Shown here: piece after piece, positions 26,851 through 36,834 of the stretch
Position numbering within the stretch: the stretch's first letter is position 1
How the letters are laid out: every line of letters starts with the position of its first letter
Source of the DNA: an uncultured Saprospiraceae bacterium
GTDB taxonomy: Bacteria > Bacteroidota > Bacteroidia > Chitinophagales > Saprospiraceae
Reading direction: 5' to 3'
Assembly: GCA_937942435.1 (NCBI GenBank)
Contig: CALDEM010000006.1
Coordinates: 1-64,000, forward strand
DNA length: 64,000 bases
The notes under the pieces: generated by a model
Seen by the model: only the letters and a program-made list of their open reading frames with translations
Database searches by the model: none
What the model was told of the DNA's origin: nothing
Position numbers and translations under genes: made by a program

Positions 26851-28145
26851 TCACAAATCAAAAGTCAGGCTGTTAACATAGTCATATACTGCCTGATGCA
26901 GTTGTGGTCGAAGGGACAACCTATAGAGGTTTCTATGACTCCGATAAGGATATACTCGGTTAGATAAAAAGACATAAACCAATTCATGCTCAGGGTCAGC
27001 CCACACCATCGTACCGGTAAATCCCGAATGGCCAAAACTTCTAGGACTCGAGCTTTCAGCAACGTAAGAGAGTTCAGCATCATACTCTCTCAATGGTTTA
27101 TCAAATCCAAGCCCTCGTCTATTGTCATCATACTGATAACTGGTAAACATCTCTACAGCTCGCTCCGATATGATCTGTCGACCATCCCAACTTCCTTTGT
27201 TAAGATACAACTGAAAGAGGCGGGATAGACTTTCTGCAGATCCAAACAATCCAGCATTGCATGATACACCATCGAGCATGGCAGCTGCTTCATCATGCAC
27301 GGTGCCGTGAACCAATTGATGTCTCCACAGTGTATCATACTCCGTAGGAATTATCTCGTCTATACTAAACTGCTCTGTCGGATTGTAAGTCAAATTATCA
27401 GCTCCAATGGGCTGATATATCTCTCGTTGTAGGTATGATTCAAACTCTTGATCAGTTACGTCTTCTATCATATCCGGCATCAACAAAAATGCTAGTCCAG
27501 AATAGACATACTCCTTCTTATCTCTTAGTTCAGATTTTTTAATCGCCTTATGCATCTTTTTATGATAACGCTTATGCATGAATAGGTTATCAGTTATTCT
27601 AATTGGATACTTTTTAGAATAACTTGTCTTAAAGGTTCTTCTTTTATAATCTCCATTGTCCTTCTTAGCTTCTTGCCAAAAGATAATGTATGGTTTTAAT
27701 CTTGCTTGATGAGCTAGCACTTGCCGAAGGGACAGGTTCTTTTTATTAGATCGCTTAAAGCACTTGTAGTAATCACTCAGTGGTGCATCAAGATTAAGAT
27801 GCCCTTCTCCATACAGCTTCATTAGCAATGGGAGTCCAGAGCTCACTTTTGTAACTGACGCAAGGTCGTAGATGTCTTTTTGCTTAACCCGTCTATATCT
27901 TTTTGCTTAACCCGTCTATAATTATCATAAGTATGATAACCCCATGTCTTATGAAAGATGATACTATCTCTATACCTCACCAATATCTGCGCACCTGGAA
28001 ATGCCATAGAATCTATCCCCAACTGAATCAGACTGTCCAGTCTATGGGTCATAACATCATAGTTGTTATTTTGCGCCAATCCAAGCGTTCCGTTTATCAG
28101 CAACAACATTATAAACGAAAATCGTCTTTGACGCCCTGCGATCAT
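26851..28145 (-). pseudogene. Serine hydrolase (beta-lactamase family), frameshifted by a 23-bp tandem duplication
   Basis: The 5' part (28145-27843, 100 codons) starts with a signal peptide (MIAGRQRRFSFIMLLLINGTLGLAQ) and ends in the wrong frame; the 3' part (27846-26851) continues in a second frame. Removing one copy of an exact 23-bp duplication (27875-27897 and 27898-27920) restores one frame of 423 residues reading VKQKDIYDLASVTKVSSGLPLLMK, which contains the family nucleophile motif SxxK (Ser89, Lys92). Later parts show YSGLAFLL and HSGFTGT, the other expected motifs. So the gene is intact but for the duplication. It overlaps xth as ATGA and is translationally coupled to it. Read as it stands, the product would be 100 residues without the catalytic serine. 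Confidence 0.85.
27875..27920. repeat. Exact 23-bp tandem duplication inside the serine hydrolase gene
   Basis: Two identical 23-bp units lie head to tail, 27875-27897 and 27898-27920. As 23 is not a multiple of three, the duplication shifts the frame. The unit begins TCTTTTTGCTTAACCC and ends GTCTATA on the plus strand. A single copy would leave the gene in frame. Confidence 0.95.
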
Positions 28146-28903
28146 TTGAGCATTAGATTAACTGGACAGTGATCAGAACCCATGATATCATTATCTATGG
28201 TGGCATCTTTGATTTGATCTTCGAGCTTTTTATCCACTAAGAAGTAGTCTATCCTCCACCCAACATTCTTTGCTCTTGCCCCAAATCTCATACTCCAGAA
28301 ACTGTACTTCACTTCCTCAGGATATAGATGTCTAAAGCTATCTACCAACCCAACTTTGAGTATACCATCTAGGCCATCTATCTCCGCCTGAGTATATCCA
28401 GAAGTCTTATTGTAATTAGGTTTGGGTCTTGCAAGATCTATCGGTTGGTGGGCTACATTAAAATCTCCAGTGACCACTATGGGCTTCTTCTTTCTGAGCT
28501 TTTTAAGATATTTGGCGAAGGCCTGATCCCACTCTTGTCTATAATCCAAACGCTTGAGACCACTGCCAGAGTTAGGCACGTATACGTTGACCATGATCAG
28601 CTCTTCAAACTCACAAGCGATCACTCTACCCTCTTGATCGTGCTCTTCTACACCTATGCCCTTTGTCACTTTGATGGGTTCTTTTTTAGAAAGTATAGCT
28701 ACACCTGAGTATCCTTTTTTCACAGCAGAAGTAACACTGATTGTATACCCTTCAACATCAGCCAAGGCCTCTACAACTTGGTCATCTTGAGCTTTTGTCT
28801 CTTGGAGACAGTATATATCCGATTTGCTCTTTTTTAATTCATTTAGAAAATCCTTTTTTACCGCAGCCCTTATCCCATTTACATTCCAAGAAGTAATTTT
28901 CAT
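28142..28903 (-). CDS. xth: Exodeoxyribonuclease III
   Basis: A 253-residue ExoIII/AP endonuclease. It starts MKITSWNVNGIRAA, has the metal ligand Glu in CLQETKAQ (about 32-39), VVTGDFNVAH near 145-154, GWRIDYFLV and the final GSDHCPV. It acts on AP sites and 3' ends in DNA repair. Its stop overlaps the ATG of the serine hydrolase, an odd partner, so the coupling may be chance order. Confidence 0.94.
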   Translation of the reverse strand: MKITSWNVNGIRAAVKKDFLNELKKSKSDIYCLQETKAQDDQVVEALADVEGYTISVTSAVKKGYSGVAILSKKEPIKVTKGIGVEEHDQEGRVIACEFEELIMVNVYVPNSGSGLKRLDYRQEWDQAFAKYLKKLRKKKPIVVTGDFNVAHQPIDLARPKPNYNKTSGYTQAEIDGLDGILKVGLVDSFRHLYPEEVKYSFWSMRFGARAKNVGWRIDYFLVDKKLEDQIKDATIDNDIMGSDHCPVNLMLK

Positions 28904-28918
28904 ATTCTAATTTCTATT

Positions 28919-29854
28919 TTAATTTGATCCAATTGCCATGAGCGCCTCTCTTACTTGACGCCATGATACAAGGTGAATGTTTTTATCTTTTAGTTTCTGT
29001 TTATAATGATCACCGGTTACATAATTATAATCCTTCTGACGCCATGCTGCGCCAAAGTCTGGGTGATCCACCATGACAGCTTGCATCTCAGCGTCATCAT
29101 AACCGAGATGGACGATGATCTCATTAAGACCTGGTACAATCTGATCCATCATGTCATCATACATCTTTTGCCAATCAGGCACCATCTGTCCCATCATGAT
29201 CAAGTTATCCAAAGGATAATGTATCGGTCCCGCTATAGAATCAAGTCCCCATGAAGGAGGTATCCTCGCACCTGGCACCATAATCGGTAGATCATACTCT
29301 TTGCCTAACTTAACATAGATAGAGAAGAACTCTGGAGTCGCAAACAAAGTGCCCATATGACTATCCAAATGAGACACTGCTATCCCAGCCTTGAGTGCTC
29401 TTTCTATCTGTGCACGGATCTCTCTTTCTACTTCTTCTAACACAGCGTTCTCTACCACGTCGATCACCTTATCATACATGACTCCTTGCTCATTGAGCAG
29501 TGATGGGATCTCACTTGATGATGCCACACCATCCCACTTGTAGTACTTCCATTCTGATGTAAGTGTGAGATGAAGTCCCCAACAATACTCCGGATGCGCT
29601 TTTGCAAATGATGCAATCTCACTAAACCAAGGGCAAGGGACCATGATGCTACTGCTCGAGATACCACCATCCTCAAAGGCATCTATACTGGCCTGGTTAA
29701 CGCTATGTGCTACACCCAGATCATCTGCATGCATGATCAGTAACTTGGCAGTCGGATCATAGCCCATGAGCTCTGCTATGTTAGGCTTTGATTGGCTATA
29801 AATATGGAGTGTTAAAAAGAGAAATAATGATAAAATCGAACCTGTTAACTTCAT
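28919..29854 (-). CDS. ChbG/YdjC-like carbohydrate deacetylase, secreted
   Basis: A 311-residue protein with a signal peptide (about 1-20). The YdjC/ChbG motifs are IMHADDLGVAHS (about 40-51, metal ligand Asp) and VSHLDSHMGT (about 165-174, metal His). The family deacetylates N-acetylated oligosaccharides such as chitobiose. Being exported, it likely works on outer oligosaccharides. Two operator-like repeats lie just upstream. A ChbG-like role is by family only. Confidence 0.8.
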   Translation of the reverse strand: MKLTGSILSLFLFLTLHIYSQSKPNIAELMGYDPTAKLLIMHADDLGVAHSVNQASIDAFEDGGISSSSIMVPCPWFSEIASFAKAHPEYCWGLHLTLTSEWKYYKWDGVASSSEIPSLLNEQGVMYDKVIDVVENAVLEEVEREIRAQIERALKAGIAVSHLDSHMGTLFATPEFFSIYVKLGKEYDLPIMVPGARIPPSWGLDSIAGPIHYPLDNLIMMGQMVPDWQKMYDDMMDQIVPGLNEIIVHLGYDDAEMQAVMVDHPDFGAAWRQKDYNYVTGDHYKQKLKDKNIHLVSWRQVREALMAIGSN

Positions 29855-29864
29855 ATCATAATGC

Positions 29865-29921
29865 TTAATGTAGCGTTAATCTTAGATCAATGAGCGTACA
29901 AAATAGTTAATGTAGCATTAA
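29865..29921. promoter_or_regulatory. Paired TTAATG-TAG-CRTTAA sites between divergent genes
   Basis: TTAATGTAGCGTTAA (29865-29879) and TTAATGTAGCATTAA (29907-29921) share 14 of 15 bases; the second is a perfect inverted repeat TTAATG/CATTAA with a 3-bp spacer. They are 42 bp apart, about four helical turns, in the gap between the ChbG-like gene (minus) and the lipoprotein (plus). This looks like a pair of regulator sites. Confidence 0.55.
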
Positions 29922-29978
29922 GATATTAGTCTCTTTATTTTTGAACCATTATCATTGATAATACTAAATCATCAAAAA

Positions 29979-30518
29979 ATGAGATTAATACTTGCTTCCA
30001 TTACATTCTTACTGTTACTCTCTTCTTGCGGACCTAACCTAAAGTACTTCACAGAAGATATGTATGATGAACATCAATGGTCAGATCGCGAACTGAAACG
30101 TATACAGTTCTATGTGTCTCAGGACATCGTCTTATATCGTGGCTTATCTGATAGTAATTCTAAGATCGAAAATGGACAGATCAAAGTCAATAGTGATCGT
30201 AAGGTAGAAGAAGTAGTGATCAAAAAAGGTACGCCTGGAGTCTTTGTCCAAGCACCTAAGCAAGATCGATTTGCCATTTCTTTTGGTAACGGCAAGGGAC
30301 AGTTTTTGATGTTTGGGCCTAACTCTAAAGCCAATGGGAGGTTCGTATTGCTCGCCAAAAACTGGGATAGAAGATCAGGTCAGATATCCTATGGAGGCCA
30401 AATATATGAGACCAGTTCAGAGAGCGCATATGCGGCACTCATGGTAGATGTCAAAAGAGCACGTAGGACAAAGACTGACACCAAAGAAGCAAAAGGACAA
30501 AGAGTACGTACGAGATGA
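29979..30518 (+). CDS. Hypothetical lipoprotein
   Basis: A 179-residue protein from the ATG at 29979 (MRLILASITFLLLLSSCGP; lipobox SSCGP). A longer TTG start 24 bp upstream adds eight residues and breaks the signal peptide pattern, so it is not preferred. The mature part carries WSDRELKRIQFYVSQDIVLYRG and ends in a basic tail (RRTKTDTKEAKGQRVRTR). No family is recognised. Confidence 0.7.
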   Translation: MRLILASITFLLLLSSCGPNLKYFTEDMYDEHQWSDRELKRIQFYVSQDIVLYRGLSDSNSKIENGQIKVNSDRKVEEVVIKKGTPGVFVQAPKQDRFAISFGNGKGQFLMFGPNSKANGRFVLLAKNWDRRSGQISYGGQIYETSSESAYAALMVDVKRARRTKTDTKEAKGQRVRTR

Positions 30519-30520
30519 TC

Positions 30521-30943
30521 CTAATTGAGATATGCCTTGATCTTATCTAACAATTTGTCTGGTGGTACTGCCTGTGAGGCGTGTTGCTTTAAGATATTGA
30601 TCAAGTCGTTAGTGAGCTCTGGTCTAAATCCCAATCTAAATCCAAACGACTTAACCAAGCGCTCTTCTTTTTCATCTATGTGGCCATCAGCATTCATAAA
30701 AAACAAAAAGTAGTAGAGGATCATAACTCTATCTCTTTCCTCTGTTGGTGGCTTGAGCGGGTATTCGTTTTTTCTACCTTGGATCTCATAGACATCTTCT
30801 TCATTAAGACCTAGTTGAAGTGCAACATGTAAGATATAGCCAAGCTCAGAAGGAGTATCTGTTGCATCGACATCCTTTAGCTTAAGGAGTAAGGCTATGA
30901 TTGCTTTTTTTGCGTGGTCGGGAGTAGATATAGGATCAAGCAT
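30521..30943 (-). CDS. TerB-like protein of unknown function
   Basis: A 140-residue all-helical protein. The C-terminal half (VMILYYFLFFMNADGHIDEKEERLVKSFG in part, about 72-100) follows the TerB pattern, in which acidic residues bind a metal. No other tellurite-type genes are nearby, so the name says fold only. It lies downstream of the patatin and alr genes but has a dyad (30961-30976) just ahead of its start, which suggests its own control. Confidence 0.6.
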   Translation of the reverse strand: MLDPISTPDHAKKAIIALLLKLKDVDATDTPSELGYILHVALQLGLNEEDVYEIQGRKNEYPLKPPTEERDRVMILYYFLFFMNADGHIDEKEERLVKSFGFRLGFRPELTNDLINILKQHASQAVPPDKLLDKIKAYLN

Positions 30944-30960
30944 TAAATCTTTGTTTTGAC

Positions 30961-30976
30961 TCTTATAAATATAAGA
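30961..30976. promoter_or_regulatory. Dyad just upstream of the TerB-like gene
   Basis: TCTTATA-AA-TATAAGA is a 7-bp inverted repeat with a 2-bp centre, 17 bp ahead of the ATG of the minus-strand TerB-like gene. The A/T content is high, so chance is likely. Confidence 0.25.
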
Positions 30977-31028
30977 ACAAACACAACTTAATGCTCATAC
31001 ACCTTTACTCTATGATCAATAGATGACA

Positions 31029-31928
31029 CTAATCCAACTCTCCTTTCTTATCTAAGGCAGCAGCGTACTCTACGCCTTCATTCCACCATGAAGTCATCTG
31101 GACAGGGTCAAATAGAAAAGAATGCTCCGTCAGCACTCGAGGTGTAAATATAAAATTGACATGGACAGAGTTATCATAGACACTCTGTAAGTGACCTATG
31201 TACAGATCATTTCTTGATATACGATTGTGCATAAAGTCCATCGCCTTGAGTAACACATCAAAAGCATTGTTTGTCTTTGATTTGTTAGGCATGCTATAGC
31301 GCGGATTAAGAACGATGACGTCTACTTCAGTGGCACCTGCATTGATAGCTTCTTCTATAGGGATTAGACTCCCAAACCCCCCATCTGCATACTCATATCC
31401 ATCCTTTTCTACTATGCCCATAAATGGTACAAAGCTCGTCGAGGTCCACATCCATTCTGTAAAGTCCTTATAGTTGTGATCTATGGCATACTTATATTCT
31501 ACAATGTTGAGAGATAGATTAGAAACAGAGACCAGCACCTTCTTCCCAGAGTTTCTAACTTGCTCGTATTCTTCAGGAGACATAGTCTTCCTTATCGTAG
31601 TCAACAGATTCTTGTGCTCTCCAAAGGTCTTCTTTCCTTTGAGAAACATTTGTAAGATATTACGATGATTGATCTTTGTAAAGATCCCTGACTCTCCTTG
31701 TTTGATAGTAAAAGGACTTACATTGTAGATATCTTCTTGACGAACACTCGTATATGCCTTTCTTATATTATCGATATTGTTGATAGCCAGATGCGGCACG
31801 AGCAGACTTCCCGTAGAGCAACCTGCATAGATATCGTATTCTCTTTTTTTCTCCTCTATAAGGTATTGAGCGATCCCACCGCCAAAAGCTCCTTTACTCC
31901 CACCACCGCTTATAACTAATGCTCTCAT
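31029..31928 (-). CDS. Patatin-like phospholipase
   Basis: A 299-residue protein from the ATG at 31928 (MRALVISGGGSKGAFGGG). The oxyanion hole is SGGGSKGAFGG (7-17), the nucleophile elbow GCSTGS (Ser near 41) and the catalytic Asp in YADGGFG. No signal peptide is present. Family members hydrolyse acyl lipids. An upstream ATG adds 14 residues without a family match and is not preferred. It follows alr by 48 bp. Confidence 0.85.
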   Translation of the reverse strand: MRALVISGGGSKGAFGGGIAQYLIEEKKREYDIYAGCSTGSLLVPHLAINNIDNIRKAYTSVRQEDIYNVSPFTIKQGESGIFTKINHRNILQMFLKGKKTFGEHKNLLTTIRKTMSPEEYEQVRNSGKKVLVSVSNLSLNIVEYKYAIDHNYKDFTEWMWTSTSFVPFMGIVEKDGYEYADGGFGSLIPIEEAINAGATEVDVIVLNPRYSMPNKSKTNNAFDVLLKAMDFMHNRISRNDLYIGHLQSVYDNSVHVNFIFTPRVLTEHSFLFDPVQMTSWWNEGVEYAAALDKKGELD

Positions 31929-31976
31929 GTTTCTAAAATAATTTGTCGCAGATATTTGTCGCAGATGCAAGAAGCG

Positions 31977-33143
31977 CTAAGATAATACGCTTGAGTCGTT
32001 ATCTTCTATATAGACCCGTGGTACCCGTGTATTAATATTAGTCAATATCTCATACGGTATAGTGTTAGCCCATTCTGCTAAGTCTTCGATTGTGACCTCC
32101 TCATCATCTCCCTGCTTTCCGATCAAGATCACTTCATCTCCATTGTAGGCAGTACCATCACCGATATCGATCATCATCTGATCCATACAGATATGTCCTA
32201 CCTGAGCATATTTCACTCCTCTTACTATGACCTTAGCCTTGTTGCTCATCGCTCTCATATATCCATCACCATAACCAACTGGCAATGTTATGATACGTGT
32301 TTGTTTATTTGATTGCCAAGTACTCCCATAACTTACAGGATGATCTTTTTCGATGACCTTGAAGAAAACCACATGGGTTTTCCAAGACATCACAGGTTCT
32401 ACCATTATCAGTTCTGTAAAATGAGCACCCGGATACACACCATATAGCAGCAAGCCCACACGTATCATATCATAAGTAGGAGCAACAGATTGTAACATAC
32501 CTCCACTGTTACTGGCATGCACCATGGGCCGTTTTACATTTTCACTTTCGTAAAATGATAGCACCTTATCAAATCTCTCTACCTGCATTTTAGTATACGA
32601 GTCGTCTACTTCATCAGCATTGGCAAAGTGAGTAAATACTCCTTCTATAATCGTATGCTTACACTGTGTAGATGCCTTAAGTAACGCATGAGCGGTATAG
32701 TAGTGCATCCCTATCCGCTCCATCCCTGTATCAATCTTCAAGTGCGCCTTTGCAGTTATGCCCTTACTTTCTGCAGCAGCTTCTATTTGATTTAATTTTT
32801 CAATTGAAGAAGCAGTGATGGTTAAGTCGTGCTCCAAGAAAAGAGGTATCTGATTACCTATGATACCACCTAATACGAGTATAGCTGTCTTGATGCCAGC
32901 TTCTCGAAGCATGATGCCTTCTTCAAGGTAAGCTACTCCAAAATAATATCCTCCTAACGCTTCAAGATGCTTTGCAATTTTTATAAGTCCATGTCCATAA
33001 GCATTAGCTTTTAGAATAAACATGACTTTAGAATCACCTGCGTACTCTTTTATGGCATGAAAATTTTTAGATAGCGCAGGCAGATCAACTGTAATAAAAG
33101 TTGGTCTTAAGACACTATCAGACAATGTATCTTCATGAAGCAT
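31977..33143 (-). CDS. alr: Alanine racemase
   Basis: A 388-residue racemase. PLP binds Lys45 (ILKANAYGHG), and the catalytic tyrosine lies in VSYGSTW, followed by VGHICMDQMMIDI. It makes D-alanine for cell-wall peptides. It is not fused to murF, as in many Bacteroidota. It lies 16 bp downstream of the M36 peptidase gene, so the two may be co-transcribed, though the functions look unrelated. Confidence 0.93.
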   Translation of the reverse strand: MLHEDTLSDSVLRPTFITVDLPALSKNFHAIKEYAGDSKVMFILKANAYGHGLIKIAKHLEALGGYYFGVAYLEEGIMLREAGIKTAILVLGGIIGNQIPLFLEHDLTITASSIEKLNQIEAAAESKGITAKAHLKIDTGMERIGMHYYTAHALLKASTQCKHTIIEGVFTHFANADEVDDSYTKMQVERFDKVLSFYESENVKRPMVHASNSGGMLQSVAPTYDMIRVGLLLYGVYPGAHFTELIMVEPVMSWKTHVVFFKVIEKDHPVSYGSTWQSNKQTRIITLPVGYGDGYMRAMSNKAKVIVRGVKYAQVGHICMDQMMIDIGDGTAYNGDEVILIGKQGDDEEVTIEDLAEWANTIPYEILTNINTRVPRVYIEDNDSSVLS

Positions 33144-33159
33144 GGATACGTTCTAACTA

Positions 33160-36100
33160 TTATTGTTTTATAAATGCAACTGTAAAGCGCTCTTCTTGAT
33201 CACTGATCTCTATCAAGTATAAGCCAGGTATAAGGGCGGCTACATTTTCCCGCAACTCATGCTTGCCAGCAGTAAGTTGTATTGATCTTTGTAAGGCCAC
33301 ACGACCATCAACACCTATGATGCGCATTTCGCCTTCTAATCTATTTTGAATTTCCAATTGAAGAAAAACAATTTGATCTGCTGGATTAGGATGAACAGCT
33401 AATGAAAAATCATCTGTAACAATCTCAGTCACTGGATCAATCAAAGCGTTAGAATTTATCAATGAAAAGTCTTCATCACATACTAATGCCTCATTGCCAC
33501 TGATGACACAAGCTTGTCCAGAGACTGTTCTACGCTCGTACAATTCAAAATCATCAATCGACCATGCAAGCCCACCTAATCTATCATCAAATAAAAGTGA
33601 TATATAGTTAAACCTTACCAGTATAGTCTGACCCATATAATCTTCAAGATCTACAATTGTAGTCTGTTGATCTCCAACGCCGGTAAAGGCCCCAGTTACA
33701 TTACGATAAAAGAAATCAGGTACAGGACAATTGTTAAAACAGTTACTAATTTCATCAGGTAGACCATTGACAATGTATCGCTCCACAGCGACAGCCGTCC
33801 AAGTTGTACCTCCATTAGTAGACACCTCTACTCTACCTCCATCAATGCCCAGATCCGCTTCATATCTATGGTTGAACTTCAAGAGTCTATTGGCAGGGCT
33901 AACTTGAAAACTCTCTCTGCGTGTAGCATAAGACTCCCCTCCAAGTGTATCTTGAAAAACACGAAGACTCATCGACCCTGATCCATCACTTCCAGTGATC
34001 AATCCCCACCCTGCCAATTCATTATTGGTAGTAGTGTTTTCAAATGATATCTCTCCATCTAAATCATCATACAGCTCAAATGATGAGAATGGAATACCTT
34101 CTGTTCCTAATACGTAATTGATTGTTATTTCTTCTCCTATAGCTAAAGATCCAATATCAAAATTTAGATTATCACCTCCTATCTCAACCAAAACCTCAGT
34201 ATCAGAGCTTATAAAAGTTGTTCCATCTGGTATGTCATCTATAATAGTTACATCAGTTAGAGATTGATCATAATTACTAATCTTAAGTTGCACAGATATA
34301 TCTTCACCAGGATTAAAAGAAGGAGTCATCTCCTTTTCAATAGTTAGTTCTCCAGAACATGATCGTGGCACTTCAAATCCATCTACATTATCTCCTCTAA
34401 AGTCACTGTCATTAGCCATCGCGTCAACGCCCAATCCTCTTCTTGCAAAGACGCTCCAGATCATACATTCATTTCCTCCAAAATTGTTCAGTTGATCAGC
34501 CTGAATAATCGCATCTCTCGCTTCTATCAGACTAGGGTCACATTCTTGCAATTTTAAACCATCCATTACAATTTGTATGGCACGGAGATTACCGGCTGTC
34601 GGATCAGTCCATGTGGGATCATATCCATCTTGCTCTATAAATGCCCAATACATATCCCACAGCGCTGTGGCCCATATTTCTCCGACGTCATGAGGCCTAA
34701 ATGAAAATCGTATGTGACTGTGGACTTGTGGATTGACATTCATATCAGTGCTATACTGATATCGACGGATGCCACTTCCATCTCGCGGCTCAGATAAAAC
34801 GTAATTTCCAATCCCTCTACTTTGACTTCCGACGTCTCCTTCTAATTGAGTAAGAACAAGAGCAAAAAAGTCACTCCAGCCTTCTCCCATTTGCTCATCG
34901 TTGTCCAAGCAAGCACTTGTGCTAGCCCCACCTGCTAATCTCAATGAGATACCATGAGTGTATTCGTGAGCAACTATACCATTGTCAAAGCTTGATGACA
35001 GTTGTTGGGGTTCGTTAAATCTGCCAACAACTCCTCCACCCAATTCATCTTTTAATAGCTGGCAGTCTTCTCTTGACAAAAACAAAGAAGGTATAGTAAC
35101 AAGATCGGCATTGGCACCAGCTGCCATAGTTATGAGTGGCGAGTCATTGAGATTGTTACATACGATACATCCTATAGCTCCTGCTTCTTGAGCTGCGTGT
35201 ACTTTAAAACTAAAATCACACATACCCCTGTCTATAATTGCAATATTTCCAGCAAGGGCAGAGGCATTAACAATCGGATCGCAAGCGTCTCTTACATCAC
35301 CATCATTATCTTCTAGGTAAACTAGAGTACCTATGACTGGCTCGATGAGTGAAGGGCCAAAATTAGCTGATCCAGTCTCGTAACTCCCACTCACACCAGC
35401 AGGTGATAGCACTTCAAACTGTTCACCTATATTCCATTTAAACATTTCCATGGATCCGCTAGCGCCATCTCTAGGAGCAGAAAAAACTGCATTATTCGTA
35501 TCTGATCCATCCAAGGTTTCGGCTAAGACATGATCGTCTTGCTCTCCACCTTTTCCATAATTGTTATCCTGAAAATTACCAGCAGCCTCTGTAAAACCAA
35601 AAATGTAAGACCAATCATGCATGAAGTTATTCCAATAAAAAAGATTGGTTGCATCTGCATCTATATTATCCTCTGGATCTGATGTCTCAACAATTGGAAA
35701 ATCAAATACCAAATCCTGACCTACTGGTTGATTTTCAGGAGCCTCGTTATCCGCATCAATATCCTGATAAGCATGAACATTGTTGCCTCTTAATATATCA
35801 AACTCAGGTCCTTCTACTCCATTGATATCATGCCATCCAAAAGGCGAAGCATTGATATCAGCAGGCTCAACTACAATCGTTCTTTCTCCATCACTTGGAG
35901 ATCCCAATGGTTGCGCGTAAACATTATATTGTGATCCATCTTGAACCTGAGAAAATTGACTCTGAAAATTATTATTTATTCCAATTTCATTTTTCACGTG
36001 CTGAGCTTCGTGGACACTATGATCGTTATCGATACACTCATGTTCTTCCTTCTTGTATGTGCAGTACAACGTACTATTACTTTCGCTTAAGACGGAACCA

Positions 36101-36705
36101 TCATGTGCGTCAATAATAATCTCCCATTGATCAGAGCTAGTAGATGGATTAATATTGATCATCCATGAATGGCCATATAAGCCATCCTTATTCTTTGCCC
36201 ACACTTTTTTCAATTCAGTTTTACCATGAACATGAGTCATCTCAGGGACAAAGTAGGCGTCTTTAGATAACACCTCAACTGTGATAGATGATTTTAATAT
36301 AGGAAGATTAAGATGTCTTCTTATTAGTTCGACTGCTTGGTATGGTTCAATCGTAGATTTATCATTTAGAAACAGTTCTTCATTATTCAAGAGACGCGAT
36401 TTTTTTAAAACTACCAGATCATCTCTATATGCTAGATTGCCAATGGCCTTATAGATCTCTACATCTTGATACACTTGTTGATAATAGATATATGTTACTC
36501 CATTGTCAACATTAGTATGTGTGTTTATTATATTGAGTTGACCTATCGGTAGCACATCGGATTCTTGCTGGATAGTTCTATTCAGCAACATCAATTGTTG
36601 GTCCTGACTCAGAGCTTTATCTTTAGTTGTCTGTCCTTCTAATGTCCAAACACATCCTATGGACAAAATAAATATGGAAATAAACTTGATTACTGATACT
36701 TTCAT
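33160..36705 (-). CDS. Secreted M36 (fungalysin-type) metallopeptidase with T9SS sorting domain
   Basis: An 1181-residue exported protein. A signal peptide (to about 24) is followed by a fungalysin propeptide-like part, the catalytic domain with HEYTH (His580, Glu581, His584), the downstream Glu in GEGWSDFFAL, and an inserted PA domain (about 415-545, with GNIAIIDRGMCDFSFKV). Two Ig-like segments follow (about 780-1080, with TIEKEMTPSFNPGEDISV). The last ~80 residues are a T9SS sorting domain (VHPNPADQIVFLQLEI...GLYLIEISDQ). It digests outer proteins. It is the first gene of a unit with alr. Confidence 0.9.
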   Translation of the reverse strand: MKVSVIKFISIFILSIGCVWTLEGQTTKDKALSQDQQLMLLNRTIQQESDVLPIGQLNIINTHTNVDNGVTYIYYQQVYQDVEIYKAIGNLAYRDDLVVLKKSRLLNNEELFLNDKSTIEPYQAVELIRRHLNLPILKSSITVEVLSKDAYFVPEMTHVHGKTELKKVWAKNKDGLYGHSWMININPSTSSDQWEIIIDAHDGSVLSESNSTLYCTYKKEEHECIDNDHSVHEAQHVKNEIGINNNFQSQFSQVQDGSQYNVYAQPLGSPSDGERTIVVEPADINASPFGWHDINGVEGPEFDILRGNNVHAYQDIDADNEAPENQPVGQDLVFDFPIVETSDPEDNIDADATNLFYWNNFMHDWSYIFGFTEAAGNFQDNNYGKGGEQDDHVLAETLDGSDTNNAVFSAPRDGASGSMEMFKWNIGEQFEVLSPAGVSGSYETGSANFGPSLIEPVIGTLVYLEDNDGDVRDACDPIVNASALAGNIAIIDRGMCDFSFKVHAAQEAGAIGCIVCNNLNDSPLITMAAGANADLVTIPSLFLSREDCQLLKDELGGGVVGRFNEPQQLSSSFDNGIVAHEYTHGISLRLAGGASTSACLDNDEQMGEGWSDFFALVLTQLEGDVGSQSRGIGNYVLSEPRDGSGIRRYQYSTDMNVNPQVHSHIRFSFRPHDVGEIWATALWDMYWAFIEQDGYDPTWTDPTAGNLRAIQIVMDGLKLQECDPSLIEARDAIIQADQLNNFGGNECMIWSVFARRGLGVDAMANDSDFRGDNVDGFEVPRSCSGELTIEKEMTPSFNPGEDISVQLKISNYDQSLTDVTIIDDIPDGTTFISSDTEVLVEIGGDNLNFDIGSLAIGEEITINYVLGTEGIPFSSFELYDDLDGEISFENTTTNNELAGWGLITGSDGSGSMSLRVFQDTLGGESYATRRESFQVSPANRLLKFNHRYEADLGIDGGRVEVSTNGGTTWTAVAVERYIVNGLPDEISNCFNNCPVPDFFYRNVTGAFTGVGDQQTTIVDLEDYMGQTILVRFNYISLLFDDRLGGLAWSIDDFELYERRTVSGQACVISGNEALVCDEDFSLINSNALIDPVTEIVTDDFSLAVHPNPADQIVFLQLEIQNRLEGEMRIIGVDGRVALQRSIQLTAGKHELRENVAALIPGLYLIEISDQEERFTVAFIKQ

Positions 36706-36834
36706 TGGGATGTCTATCTACCTTTATTCTCTATGATGAGCAGATGATGCTCGTTGCTTCTACAACGAAGATAGAGCAAGGGTACTATTCGAATCATCCA
36801 TTATTATTAATTATTCCTTAAAAGAAGAACAATC

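Noticed and set aside
30521-30943. Tellurite resistance operon
   Set aside because: A single TerB-like fold without terC, terD, terE or related genes nearby is not evidence of tellurite resistance.
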